A stretch of 28,011 nt of DNA from positions 1 to 28,011 of the forward strand of contig JAEUKC010000204.1 of assembly GCA_016794445.1 (NCBI GenBank), read 5' to 3'. Below the pieces are notes generated by a model that was not told the origin of the DNA, made no database searches, and worked only from the letters and a program-made list of their open reading frames with translations. This stretch comes from JADJMO01 sp016794445. Its GTDB lineage: Bacteria; Myxococcota_A; Polyangia; Polyangiales; JADJMO01. A program made the position numbers and the translations under genes. This document shows, one piece after another, positions 7,589 to 16,338 of this stretch. Positions within the stretch are counted from its first letter, which is position 1. Each line of letters begins with the position of its first letter.

Positions 7589-7616
7589 ACCCTACCGCCC
7601 CACCGCCCTGGCGCAA
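7589..7616 (-). promoter_or_regulatory. Candidate promoter of the Cys-rich lipoprotein
   Basis: Minus strand: TTGCGC (7616-7611), 16-base spacer, TAGGGT (7594-7589), then 6 bases to the ATG at 7582. The layout implies a leaderless transcript. Confidence 0.3.
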
Positions 7617-7651
7617 CCGCCGTCATGGGGCCCGATGTGGTCACTCGGCAC

Positions 7652-7691
7652 AAAACGCCGCGCGGCGCGCCCGTCTCCAGGCACGCCGCGC
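7652..7691 (-). terminator. Candidate intrinsic terminator of the metalloprotease gene
   Basis: On the minus strand, 17 bases after the protease stop, an 8-bp perfect stem (GCGCGGCG ... CGCCGCGC; 7691-7684 with 7667-7660) with a 16-base loop is followed by GGCGTTTT (7659-7652). The T run is short, but the position and strong stem fit a terminator. Confidence 0.55.
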
Positions 7692-7707
7692 AGTCTTGCG
7701 CCGAGGA

Positions 7708-10700
7708 TCAGTCCCCGCCGCCGCCCGCGCCGCCGAGCGGGCCGTACCCGAGCCGGTGGCCGATCTCGCGGACCGAGTCGACGAGCCCCATGTACTTCAC
7801 GAGGGCGGCCGCCGCATCCACGTCGGCGACGATCGGCTGGTTCGCCGAGTCGCGCTCGAACGTGGGCCGACCGAACGGGTCGAGGATCACCGCGCCGGCG
7901 CCGTCACGCTTCACCTTGTACGCCGCCACGGCGAGAGCGTTGGCGTGGGCGAGCATGCGGGAGCCGATGCCCTTGTCCACCGACTTGCCGTCGATGAGCT
8001 CGGTGCCGTACTTGCGGGCCACGTAGGTGTAACCCGACGCCGGATCGGTGAACTTCGCCGACCACTCGTCGGCGAGCGCGATCGCGTCCGTCGAGCCCTC
8101 GACCCACACGCGCAGCTTGTTCACGAGCGCCATGTCGGTCGACAGGCGGGAGAACAGCCCGGCGAACATCGCCGTGGCGAGTTGCTGCTTGTAGCCGAGG
8201 TTGGGGAACAGCACCGAGGCGCCGGCCGGGCGAACCGGCGTGGCCAGGGTGAGGTCGATCTGCTTCGGCGAGGGGTTCTTGCCGTCCGCCGCCGTGACGT
8301 ACGGGCCCACGCTCTCCCAGTCCTCGGCGAGGATGCCGCCGACGAGCCGGTCGATGGCGTCCGGGAGATCGTTGCGGAAATTGATCTTCACGCCGCGACC
8401 GTCGAGGAAGTTCTCCCGCGAGATGGTGAACAGGGTCGGGCGACCGTCGACCAGCGCCTGCATGGCCATCGCCTTCTCCACCGAGAAGCCCGCGTGGTTG
8501 ATCCAGTGCAGGTAGTCCCAGGAGCCGCCGAGGTCGTTGTTGTAGTCCTCGCCGACGTAGCGGCCGTCGACCACGTTGATGGTGAACGCACCGCCCGTGG
8601 TTGCGCCGCCCGTGTCGAAGATGTTCTTGAGCGAGTCGACGCCCTTGCGTCCGTCGGAGATCGAGTAGGCGCCCGGCTCTGGCATCAGCACCGACTTGAC
8701 CAGCATGTTGAACATGTCAGCCTCGGCGAGGGCGTACGGCTTGAGGCCGTTGTCGTCCTCGAGGTCGGCCGCGCTACCACGGCCCACGCTGGTGGCGATG
8801 AGCCAGTGGAACGCGCGCATGCGCTCGAAGTACCGGTCCGCGGTCTGCGAGGGGACGCGCTTGTAGTAGTACTCCTTGTTCTGGCGCCGGAAGTAGCTCC
8901 ACGGGTAGCTCATGTCGTAGCGCTTGATGGTGTTCTGCACGACCTCGTACGGGTCGGCGCCCGCGTCGCTGTCGTTGGTGTGGAAGTACGAGTTGTGCGT
9001 GGTGCCCCAGCGATAGTGCCAGCGGAGACGATCCTTCTTCTCGACGTTGTCGGTACCCGTGTGCCACACGTTTCCGTTGAGACCGGGCTGCAGCGCGTCG
9101 CTCTTGAAGTCGCTCCAGGCCCACACGTCCTTCGGAGTCGGCGCGCACACCTTGCCGTGCACGATGCGCCAGCCGCCCTTGGTCTTCTCCTCGTCGGTGG
9201 CCGGGCGGCAGTCGCGCGCCGGATCGAACACCTTCATCATGCGCGCGGTGTCGGTGTAGTGCTTGAACTGCCCCGAACCGGTCACGATCAGATCGCGCTC
9301 GATGAGCTGCGAGTAGTGCTTGTACTTGAACTGCGTCTGTTGCGCGTAGGGCATCACCTTGTCGTCGAAGGTGTCGAGCACGCGGCCGTAGAGCGCCTTC
9401 ATCGTGTGGTAGTCGTACGTGCCGAGGCCCACGGTCTCGCCGAAGCGCTCGAGCTGGTACTCCATCGTCGAGGTGTTGCCGAAGTAGTCGATGCCGGGGC
9501 GAGACTCGCCCGCGAGCCCGGCCTCGTCGGCCGTCTGCGGGTCGAGGTAGCGCGGCCCCATGCACGAATCGTCCGCGCCGGTGCGCGGCTTGCCGGCGCA
9601 GGAGCTCGTGGCCTTGCCCTCGTTGGTGCGGAGCTGCCAGTACTGCGGGTTGAAGTTCGGCGCGTCCCACGACGAGGCGAACTGGTGCAGCATGCCGAGC
9701 GAGTGGCCGAGCTCGTGGAGGGCGATGCCCTTCACGGCCTCCTTCCAGAGGTCGTCGTAGATCTTCTTGCCGCGCTCGACGGGCGTGAGATCGCCGTACT
9801 TGGCCTTGAACCAGCCCGCCGCGCCAGGGATGTAGACCGAGCCGGTGACCGGCGCCTCGTTCTCGAGGAAGCAGACACCGCGCAGGCGCAACCCCTCCTC
9901 GATGATCGCGTGCATCGCGCGGAGCCGCCCCGGGTCCATGCCGCGGAGCGGCGAGGCCACGTCGAGCGCGGCCGCGCCGAGGTCGCCGGCCTTCGCCCCG
10001 AGCCCGTCGAGCATCCAGTGGGAGTCGACGAGCTGCGCCTCCATCGTGGTGCCCTTCAGGTTCTTGGCGAGGGCGTCGAACTCGAGCTGCGCGGTCGACT
10101 GCACCGTCGGGTTGGACGTCGACTTGGCCGTCGTCGTCAGGTAGCTCGCGAGCTTCTCGTCGGCCGTGGCGCCCGCGAACGGCTTGCCCTCGGTGCCGAG
10201 CGCGAGCTTGAGGCTCGGGAGGTTGATCATCGCCAGGCGCTGCTTCATCTCGAGCTCCGTGAGCCCGGGGCTGCGCCCGTCGGTCAGCATCTTGGCGTAG
10301 GTCGCGGCCGGCGTGTTCTCGATGATGTCCTCGAGCTTCAGGTCGCCGAGCGCGAGCTGGATGATGTCGCGCTGCATCGCCGCGGCGTAGGTCGCCGAGC
10401 GGCCCATGATCTGCGCGGCGCCGCCGATGATCTGGCCGGTGAGCGGGTCACCCTCCCAGTTGGCGATGCCACCCCAGGGCGCGCGCGACTCGTACGGCCA
10501 GTAGAAGAGGAAGTTCTTGCGGATGTCGCCGACGCGGGCGAGCGTGCCGGTCTTGCCGCAGGTGTCCTGGTCGTCGTAGCTGCGCACGGGGTTGTGGCAG
10601 AACGTGAGCGCCACCGCCTTGCCCCTGGCCGGGGCCTTGGGCTTGTCCACGAGCCAGCCGCCGTAGCTCACCATCACCTTGGTGTTCGGATCGCTGGTGC

Positions 10701-12090
10701 TCTCGAAGAACTGCGCGTGGCAGCCCTCGCGGTCCCCGTCGCCCGTGCGCCGGCACTCGACCTCCTTGGAGAACGCGAGCGCGCCGCTCATCAGCTGGTT
10801 CCACGAGAAGATCAGGTCCTCGAGGGTGCCGCGACCGGTCGCGTTGCCGTTGCCGTCGACGGGGTCGAGCAGCTCGGGGGGCGCGTCCTTGTTGATCCAG
10901 TAGCCGATCGGCCGGATCTCGCGGTCCCGGTAGGGGATGGTGCACTTGCCGATGTGGACGTCGCACTGCGAGCCCTTGCTGCCCGCGTACCCGGTCACGC
11001 CGTTCGCGCACTGGTCGGCGGTGCCGTCGCCGTCCTTGTCGGCGTCGTCGTTGCAGGCGAAGCCCTGGTGGCTCTTCATCCAGTTGTTGTGGACGTTGGC
11101 GAACTTCTTGTAGCCCGCGTCGGTGTAGCCGTACTGCGGGTCCCACTTCTGGCGGCCTGCGGTGACGATGCCCACGCTGAAGCTGTCGCCGAGGCCACCC
11201 GGGTTTCCGACCACGTCGAGCGCCGCCTTGGTGTTCTCGAGCGGCTCGAAGTCCTCGTCCGGCGCGATCTTCACGAAGCTCGAGCGGACCGTCGCCTCCT
11301 GCGCGTCGCACTCGTAGGTGCCGCTCCCGGTGTAGATGCCGTAGACGAGGCAAGCGGGAACGGTGCCGGAGAGATCCGAGAACGGCGAGGCGGTGCGGGC
11401 CGGGTCGACGAAGTACTTGCTGGTGACGTCGAGGTAGCCCTCGTCGGGCTCGAAGTGGAGCGCGTCGTCCGAGGCCGGATCGGTGACCGCATACTCCATC
11501 GGCGTGATCGAGAGGTTGCCGAACACCTGCCCGGTGAACAGCTCGTTCCACATCGGGTTGGACTCGACGAGGTTCTTCGACCAGTCGACGCGCATGTGTT
11601 CGCGGGCGAACCAGGGTCGATCGACCGAGTTCTCCTCCACGAGGTTCTGCTCCTCGCCCGTGATCGGGTTGTAGGCCCGCCGGATGTCGAAATGGCTCTC
11701 GATGCGGTAGGCGGCGACGACCGTGCCGTTGTTGATCTTGATCAGGCTCGACTTGGTCTTGTCGTCCTGTCCCTCGGCGATCTGGTACGCCTTGCGGGCG
11801 ATCAGCATCGACTCGGTGACCTCCCACTTGATGCGATCGATGTGGCCCCACGAGCCGACGCCGACGAGCGACTGGCTCACCGAGGCGTCGACGACGTAGC
11901 TCCGGTAACGGAACTCGGGGTCGTCCTTCGGGTCGTCGAGCTTGTCGCCCAGGAAGAAGTGCTTGTTCAGCGCGTTCGGCTGCACGCGGCTGATGGCGTC
12001 ACGCTCGCTCGCGCACGCGCTCGAGAGCGCCATCACCGCGCCGATCAGCGGCAGCAGGGACACTCCCTTGGACCAACTCCTGCGACTCAT
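7708..12090 (-). CDS. Large secreted zinc-dependent metalloprotease (metzincin-type)
   Basis: 1460 residues from the ATG at 12090, chosen because a strong Shine-Dalgarno (GAGGAGG, 12102-12096) lies 5 bases upstream and the N-terminus (MSRRSWSKG..LLPLIGAVMALSSACAS) is then a signal peptide; the Cys in SSAC could be a lipid anchor, though the lipobox is imperfect. The extended zinc motif HELGHSLGMLH is at 792-802 (His792, His796, His802 as ligands, Glu793 catalytic), and STMEYQ with Met876 is a plausible Met-turn, together defining a metzincin. A Ca-type acidic repeat (DADKDGDGTADQC, near residue 350) lies upstream. The protein is far longer than a minimal metzincin, with about 790 residues before and 650 after the zinc site. 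Conserved blocks such as ALNKHFFLGDKLDD, YRIESHFDIRRAYNPITGEE and YDMSYPWSYFRRQNKEYYYKRVP suggest a defined myxobacterial family. Probably an exported or surface protease. Confidence 0.9.
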   Translation of the reverse strand: MSRRSWSKGVSLLPLIGAVMALSSACASERDAISRVQPNALNKHFFLGDKLDDPKDDPEFRYRSYVVDASVSQSLVGVGSWGHIDRIKWEVTESMLIARKAYQIAEGQDDKTKSSLIKINNGTVVAAYRIESHFDIRRAYNPITGEEQNLVEENSVDRPWFAREHMRVDWSKNLVESNPMWNELFTGQVFGNLSITPMEYAVTDPASDDALHFEPDEGYLDVTSKYFVDPARTASPFSDLSGTVPACLVYGIYTGSGTYECDAQEATVRSSFVKIAPDEDFEPLENTKAALDVVGNPGGLGDSFSVGIVTAGRQKWDPQYGYTDAGYKKFANVHNNWMKSHQGFACNDDADKDGDGTADQCANGVTGYAGSKGSQCDVHIGKCTIPYRDREIRPIGYWINKDAPPELLDPVDGNGNATGRGTLEDLIFSWNQLMSGALAFSKEVECRRTGDGDREGCHAQFFESTSDPNTKVMVSYGGWLVDKPKAPARGKAVALTFCHNPVRSYDDQDTCGKTGTLARVGDIRKNFLFYWPYESRAPWGGIANWEGDPLTGQIIGGAAQIMGRSATYAAAMQRDIIQLALGDLKLEDIIENTPAATYAKMLTDGRSPGLTELEMKQRLAMINLPSLKLALGTEGKPFAGATADEKLASYLTTTAKSTSNPTVQSTAQLEFDALAKNLKGTTMEAQLVDSHWMLDGLGAKAGDLGAAALDVASPLRGMDPGRLRAMHAIIEEGLRLRGVCFLENEAPVTGSVYIPGAAGWFKAKYGDLTPVERGKKIYDDLWKEAVKGIALHELGHSLGMLHQFASSWDAPNFNPQYWQLRTNEGKATSSCAGKPRTGADDSCMGPRYLDPQTADEAGLAGESRPGIDYFGNTSTMEYQLERFGETVGLGTYDYHTMKALYGRVLDTFDDKVMPYAQQTQFKYKHYSQLIERDLIVTGSGQFKHYTDTARMMKVFDPARDCRPATDEEKTKGGWRIVHGKVCAPTPKDVWAWSDFKSDALQPGLNGNVWHTGTDNVEKKDRLRWHYRWGTTHNSYFHTNDSDAGADPYEVVQNTIKRYDMSYPWSYFRRQNKEYYYKRVPSQTADRYFERMRAFHWLIATSVGRGSAADLEDDNGLKPYALAEADMFNMLVKSVLMPEPGAYSISDGRKGVDSLKNIFDTGGATTGGAFTINVVDGRYVGEDYNNDLGGSWDYLHWINHAGFSVEKAMAMQALVDGRPTLFTISRENFLDGRGVKINFRNDLPDAIDRLVGGILAEDWESVGPYVTAADGKNPSPKQIDLTLATPVRPAGASVLFPNLGYKQQLATAMFAGLFSRLSTDMALVNKLRVWVEGSTDAIALADEWSAKFTDPASGYTYVARKYGTELIDGKSVDKGIGSRMLAHANALAVAAYKVKRDGAGAVILDPFGRPTFERDSANQPIVADVDAAAALVKYMGLVDSVREIGHRLGYGPLGGAGGGGD

Positions 12091-12095
12091 CGAAG

Positions 12096-12120
12096 CCTCC
12101 TCTGCCCTCGACGCGAGGGC
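12096..12120 (-). promoter_or_regulatory. Ribosome binding site of the metalloprotease with an adjoining hairpin
   Basis: GAGGAGG (12102-12096) is preceded, one base away, by a perfect 7-bp hairpin, GCCCTCG-CGT-CGAGGGC (12120-12104). It could keep the binding site single-stranded or modulate its access. Confidence 0.5.
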
Positions 12121-12249
12121 ACTGTCATGGGCGCGTCTCCGCGCACGAGATCGTTCGGAGGCGACGAATAGCAAGGCGTGGACCACGCGCGGCTCGCGCG
12201 AGATCTCGGCCACGCTGGAGCCCGCGCGCTGCGTCGTCACTTTGTCGAC

Positions 12250-12305
12250 GCCCGCCCGCGTGCGGGCTCTCACAGAGTGGACCGTGATCGCGGAAAATTC
12301 CGCGA
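12250..12305. repeat. Two inverted repeats between metalloprotease and ATP-grasp gene
   Basis: The 229-base gap holds a GCCCGC/GCGGGC hairpin (12250-12267) and an 8-bp dyad TCGCGGAA-AA-TTCCGCGA (12288-12305). The latter begins 15 bases past the stop of the ATP-grasp gene. There is no T run after either, so they may be Rho-type 3' end structures or protein binding sites rather than classical terminators. Confidence 0.45.
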
Positions 12306-12319
12306 GAGCGGGCGGCCCC

Positions 12320-13543
12320 TCAGGGGCTGCCCTCGTCGGCGGGCCAGATCCCGACCGAGCCGCCGACCCAGTCCATGCCCTTGTTCTGGTCCACGCCCAG
12401 CATCTTGCCGCGCGAGAGCCGCACGAGGTTCAAGACCAGCGTGGGGGGCTCGCCGAGGCCACGGAGGAACATCATGCGCACCTCGCCCTTGACCCCTTCG
12501 CCCGAGGGCATCGGCAAGGCGGGCTCGTAGGCGATCTTCTCCTGCAGGATCCAGCCGCTGCGCTGCTCGCGCGGCACCGCCACGAGATCGGCCTCGGTCG
12601 GGTCGACCTTCACGCCCGAACCCGCGAAGGAGAACAGCGGCTTGAGCACGTAGCGCGAGAGGTCGCGCGGCGCCGCGTCGAGCTCGGACAGGTAGGTCGC
12701 GCGGGGCACCGCCACGTGGTCCACGTGGGGCAGCGTGTACTTGGACCACACCCAGTACCAGTTGGGGTGCGGGAACCACGAGACGTCGAGGTCGTCGGTC
12801 CAGCGGAACGGCAGCTCGACGCCCTTGACCTCGAGCTCGTCGAAGACGATGCGGTTGTAGATCCGGCGCACCTGCTCGAGGCGGCCGTTGCGCTTGCGGA
12901 TCAGGCGGCGCCCGTCGCGCTTCAGATCGGTCGGGCACGCCGACTCGACGCCGGTGAGCTGGTGGGTCGCGACGAAGTCGGCGTAGGTCTTCTGCGCGGC
13001 CGGATCGAGGTCGAGCATCACGACCTCCTCGGCGGGTACCCCCGCGAGCAGCGCCTTCTGGAACGCGGTGACGAAGGTCTCGCGCGTGTGCCCCGAATAG
13101 TACAGCGACCAGTCCTGCGGCATGCCCGGGATCTGCCGCAGCTCCTCGGTGAGCGCCTCGGTCTGCTTGACCATGAGCGCGTAGAGCGAGGGGAAACCCT
13201 GGAGCTCCACGACGCGCCCGTCGAGCTCGCCGGTCTCTGGATCGCGCACGATCGCGAAGTCGACCTGCAAGCAGCTCGCGAGATCGTCCATGCCGGGGAC
13301 GTCGTACCGCGCCGGGATCGCCGTGCGCATCTTGTCGATGGTGGCCTTCGCGGAGATCTGCGCGGCGATCTCGCGCGCGTGGCGGGCCAGCTTGGTGCGG
13401 AGCGAGAGCGGCAGGAACAGCGGGGTCTCGGCGATCCGGAACGGGATCTTCACGTCGAGCATGCGCTCGAGCCGCTCGACGTAGCGCTGGTAGAGGCCTT
13501 CGGAGTAGTGGGCGTTGTAGAGCGCGCGGAGCGGCCGTTCCAT
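12320..13543 (-). CDS. ATP-grasp-like protein, last gene of the two-component operon
   Basis: 407 residues from the ATG at 13543; an in-frame TTG at 13561 would add six residues. No signal peptide. The N-terminal half contains a MDDLASCLQVDFAIVRDPETGELDGRVVELQGFPSLYALM block and VVMLDLDPAAQKTYADFVATH. The C-terminal half has SRYVLKPLFSFAGSGVKVDPT (nucleotide-loop-like), GWILQEKI (QEK-type hinge strand) and EVRMMF..VLNLVRLSRGKMLGVDQNKGMDWVG, with acidic/Asn residues placed like the Mg-ATP ligands of ATP-grasp ligases. I recognise it as an ATP-grasp-type protein, not a named enzyme; the substrate is unknown. It begins 24 bases after the response regulator stop and is likely co-transcribed with the kinase and regulator. 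Confidence 0.72.
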   Translation of the reverse strand: MERPLRALYNAHYSEGLYQRYVERLERMLDVKIPFRIAETPLFLPLSLRTKLARHAREIAAQISAKATIDKMRTAIPARYDVPGMDDLASCLQVDFAIVRDPETGELDGRVVELQGFPSLYALMVKQTEALTEELRQIPGMPQDWSLYYSGHTRETFVTAFQKALLAGVPAEEVVMLDLDPAAQKTYADFVATHQLTGVESACPTDLKRDGRRLIRKRNGRLEQVRRIYNRIVFDELEVKGVELPFRWTDDLDVSWFPHPNWYWVWSKYTLPHVDHVAVPRATYLSELDAAPRDLSRYVLKPLFSFAGSGVKVDPTEADLVAVPREQRSGWILQEKIAYEPALPMPSGEGVKGEVRMMFLRGLGEPPTLVLNLVRLSRGKMLGVDQNKGMDWVGGSVGIWPADEGSP

Positions 13544-13567
13544 CGTCGAACAGCCTATCAAACTCCG

Positions 13568-14908
13568 TCAGAGCCCGTACTTCTTCATCTTGTCGAGCAG
13601 CGTCCCGCGGCTCGTCCCGAGGCGCCGCGCGGCCTCGCTCTGGTTGCCGTGGGCCGCCGCGAGCGCGCGGACGATGAGGCTTCGCTCGAGCGCCTCGACC
13701 TGCTCCTTGAGGGAGAGGCCCTCGGCCGGCTCGGCGTCGGACTCCGGTCGGGGCGCTTCCCCCGCGAGCGCCTCGACCCCCAGCTCGCCGCCCGGCGACA
13801 GCGCGACCATCCGGGCGATGGTGTTCTCGAGCTGCCGCACGTTGCCTGGCCAGGGACGCTCGGCGAGGCGCGCCAGCAGCGGCGCCGACAGGGCGCAGCC
13901 GACCCCGAAGCGCTCGCCGTAGCGGCGGGCGAACTCCCGGGCCAGCGGCGCCACGTCCTCGCGACGCTGGGAGAGCGGCGGCACGAAGAGCTCGACGACC
14001 GCGAGCCGGTAGTAGAGGTCCTCGCGGAAGCGGCCTGCCTGCGCCTCGACGAGCAGGTCGCGGTGGGTCGAGGCGACGATCCGCACGTCGACCTTCTCGA
14101 CGCGCCCCGAGCCCACCGGCTGGATCTCGCCCTCCTGCAGCGCGCGCAGGAGCTTGGCCTGGATCGGCAGCGGGAGCTCGCCCACCTCGTCGAGGACCAG
14201 GGTGCCGCCGTCGGCCTCGGCGAAGAACCCGCGCCGCGCGGCCTGCGCGCCGGTGAACGCACCGCGCGCGTGCCCGAACAGCTCCGCCTCGGCGAGCTCG
14301 CCCGGGATCGCCGCGCAGTTGAACCGGACGAGCGGGCCCTTCTTGCGCTTGCTCTGGGCGTGCAGCAGCGAGGCCACGATCTCCTTGCCGGTCCCCGTCT
14401 CGCCGCGCACGAGCACGGTGATGTCGCGCCCCGCCACGCGCCCGACCGCCTCGAGCAGCCGGCGCATCGGCGGGCTCTCGGCGACGATCGTGGTGCCGAT
14501 CGCGCGCTCGGCCTCGAGCTGCAGGTTGCGCTCGCGGAGGCACCGCAGCTCGACGGCGCGCTCCACGGCCAGCGCCACCTCGTCGATGTCGAAGGGCTTG
14601 ACCAGGTAGTCGTGTGCGCCGGCCTTCATCGCGCCGACGGCGACCTTCTCGGAGCCGTGCGCGGTGAGCACCAGCACCGGCAACGCCGGGTCCTTCTCGT
14701 GCAGCGCGCGGAGCAAGGTGAGCCCGTCCATCTCGGGCATCGCGAAGTCGACGATCGCGGCGTCGAAGCCGTCGCCGTGGGCGAGCGCGTCGCGCGGCGA
14801 GGTGAACGTGGCGAGCTCGTGCCCGCGATCGCGCAGCACCTCCTTCAGCGTGAAGAGGACCCCGGGCTCGTCGTCGCAGAGGAGGATGCGGGCCAACCCG
14901 CGGAGCAT
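13568..14908 (-). CDS. NtrC-type sigma-54-dependent response regulator
   Basis: 446 residues from the ATG at 14908, two bases after the kinase stop. Receiver domain 1-120: acidic pair Asp12/Asp13, phospho-acceptor Asp54 (AIVDFAMPEMDG), Thr82 and Lys104 (YLVKPFD). AAA+ sigma-54 activator domain about 140-375: Walker A GETGTGKE (169-176), GAFTGA loop contacting sigma-54 (216-221), Walker B GGTLVLDEVGEL (234-245), arginine-finger region REDLYYRL and PWPGNVRQLEN. The C-terminal Fis-type HTH is LAAAHGNQSEAARRLGTSRGTLLDKMKKYGL. The intact GAFTGA means it should activate sigma-54 promoters. It is translated with its kinase (TGACTATG junction). A likely target is the divergent efflux operon. Confidence 0.95.
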   Translation of the reverse strand: MLRGLARILLCDDEPGVLFTLKEVLRDRGHELATFTSPRDALAHGDGFDAAIVDFAMPEMDGLTLLRALHEKDPALPVLVLTAHGSEKVAVGAMKAGAHDYLVKPFDIDEVALAVERAVELRCLRERNLQLEAERAIGTTIVAESPPMRRLLEAVGRVAGRDITVLVRGETGTGKEIVASLLHAQSKRKKGPLVRFNCAAIPGELAEAELFGHARGAFTGAQAARRGFFAEADGGTLVLDEVGELPLPIQAKLLRALQEGEIQPVGSGRVEKVDVRIVASTHRDLLVEAQAGRFREDLYYRLAVVELFVPPLSQRREDVAPLAREFARRYGERFGVGCALSAPLLARLAERPWPGNVRQLENTIARMVALSPGGELGVEALAGEAPRPESDAEPAEGLSLKEQVEALERSLIVRALAAAHGNQSEAARRLGTSRGTLLDKMKKYGL

Positions 14909-14910
14909 AG

Positions 14911-16185
14911 TCAGGCGTGCCGAGGAACGCGAAGGGTCGCGGTCGTGCCCCGCCCCTCCTCGCTCGCGTACCCGAGGGTGCCCCCGTGCTGGGCGATCAC
15001 CGCGCGGGCCAGGCACACCCCGAGCCCCGTGCCGCCGTCGCGCGTCGTGAAGAACGGCGTGCCGAGGCGGGCGAGGGTCTCCTCGCTCATGCCCGGCCCC
15101 GAGTCCTCGATGGTCACGCGCGCGTCGCGCTCCTCAGCGGTCACGGTGACCACGATCTTGCCTCCCGGGGGCGTGGCCTCGAGCGCGTTGCCGACGAGGT
15201 TGAGCAGCGCCTCCTTGAGGCGGCGTGGATCGCCGCGCACGGGCACCGCCGTGGCGCCCTCCCGGGAGAGCGCGATCGAGGCCTCGGCCACGCGCGCCTC
15301 GACCACCGCGAGGGTGTCGTCCACCACGCGCCCGAGGTCGATCGCCTCGACGTGCAGGTCGTCGAGCGGCCGCGAGAACGAGAGGTAGTCGCGCAGGATT
15401 CCCTCCATGCGGTCGACCTCGGAGCCGATGACCGCGAAGCGCTCCTCGGAACGTTCGTCGGCCGCGCTGCGGCGGAGCAGCTGGACGAGGCCCTTGATCG
15501 AGGCCAGCGGGTTCTTGAGCTCGTGCGCCACCTTGGCGCCGAGCGACTCGAGGTCGCGGCCGTGCGCCTTGGTCTCCACGAGGACGTGCTCGCGCATGCG
15601 GTCGAGCTTGCTCTCCACCTCGGCGAGCTGGTCGTTGAGCGAGTTGAACGCCTGGTAGAACACCGTCATGCCGAACAGCGCGTTGATGGCGACGATGGCC
15701 GTGTAGTAGGGGGCCACCGGCACCGGCCCCGTCCACCACCGTGGCGCGAAGGCGATCGCGATCACGCACGCCGAGACCCACAGGAGGGTGACCCGGCTCT
15801 CGGCCGCGCGCCCGAACGCCATGAGCGTCCCGAGGAACACGGGCAGGAGCCCTACGGCGAGGGGCCCCTGCAGGCCACCGGTGATCGACACGTTGACCGC
15901 GACGAAGGTGAAGGTGACGAGGTTCGACGTGAACATCGTCCGCAGCGGGAGCGAGTGCTTGCCGCGGTAGCGGAGCAGATCGAAGAACTGGAACGCGAGG
16001 TAGGTCGCGTAGACGGACACGACGGCCACGATGCGCGGGCGCGGGTAGCCGCTCAGGTAGAGCAGCGTGGAGGCGAGCACGCCGATCGGCATGGTGATGA
16101 ACGGGCGTCGCCGGATGAAGGCGGTCGCCACCTTGCGGCGGGTCGCCTCGCGGATCGCGGCGAAGTCGGTCGGGGCCGAGGCCAT
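14911..16185 (-). CDS. Membrane sensor histidine kinase
   Basis: 424 residues from the ATG at 16185, chosen because upstream codons are not protein-like. The N-terminal half (about 25-180) is a multi-span membrane sensor, roughly six hydrophobic segments (e.g. FITMPIGVLASTLLYL, IVAVVSVYATYLAFQFF, LVTFTFVAVNVSITGG, VTLLWVSACVIAIAF, YTAIVAINALFGMTVFY) with little periplasmic loop, so the signal is probably sensed in or near the membrane. A short coiled coil (181-215) leads to the HisKA domain with phospho-acceptor His221 (VAHELKNPLASIKG). HATPase_c has the N box NLVGNALEA (329-337), G1 DSGPGM (361-366) and G2 GGTGLGV (384-390). It pairs with the sigma-54 regulator that follows after two bases. 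Confidence 0.94.
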   Translation of the reverse strand: MASAPTDFAAIREATRRKVATAFIRRRPFITMPIGVLASTLLYLSGYPRPRIVAVVSVYATYLAFQFFDLLRYRGKHSLPLRTMFTSNLVTFTFVAVNVSITGGLQGPLAVGLLPVFLGTLMAFGRAAESRVTLLWVSACVIAIAFAPRWWTGPVPVAPYYTAIVAINALFGMTVFYQAFNSLNDQLAEVESKLDRMREHVLVETKAHGRDLESLGAKVAHELKNPLASIKGLVQLLRRSAADERSEERFAVIGSEVDRMEGILRDYLSFSRPLDDLHVEAIDLGRVVDDTLAVVEARVAEASIALSREGATAVPVRGDPRRLKEALLNLVGNALEATPPGGKIVVTVTAEERDARVTIEDSGPGMSEETLARLGTPFFTTRDGGTGLGVCLARAVIAQHGGTLGYASEEGRGTTATLRVPRHA

Positions 16186-16246
16186 GGGAGCGATGCTGCG
16201 ACCATCGTGCCACCCGCGAGAAGCCGGAATCGCTGCGCCAGGAAGG

Positions 16247-16273
16247 CGACACCTGCCGGAAATCCGACACCTG
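16247..16273. repeat. Direct repeats CGACACCTG upstream of the efflux operon
   Basis: CGACACCTG occurs at 16247-16255 and again at 16265-16273, an 18-base step; a related CGGCACCTC follows near 16288. They lie 62-88 bases upstream of the candidate -24 element, a normal position for enhancer sites of a sigma-54 activator. The second copy runs into a CACC-TG-GGTG dyad. Confidence 0.5.
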
Positions 16274-16320
16274 GGTGCAGGGCTCTCCGGCACCTCGGCC
16301 ACGCAGGAGCCCAGAAAAAC

Positions 16321-16338
16321 GCCAGCATCGTGGCTGGC
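16321..16338. promoter_or_regulatory. Inverted repeat overlapping the efflux promoter
   Basis: GCCAGC-ATCGTG-GCTGGC is a perfect 6-bp dyad with a 6-base centre. Its right arm overlaps the first bases of the candidate -24 element, so a bound protein could block or assist polymerase; it may also be only a hairpin. Confidence 0.4.

Noticed and set aside
7384..12171. 1595-codon open frame on the + strand
   Set aside because: Opposite strand of the metalloprotease with recognisable zinc motif; the frame is only a codon-bias artefact.
13544..13561. TAGGCT hexamer 8 bases before the ATP-grasp ATG as another leaderless promoter
   Set aside because: No matching -35 could be placed and the gene follows the response regulator by 24 bases, so read-through is the simpler explanation.
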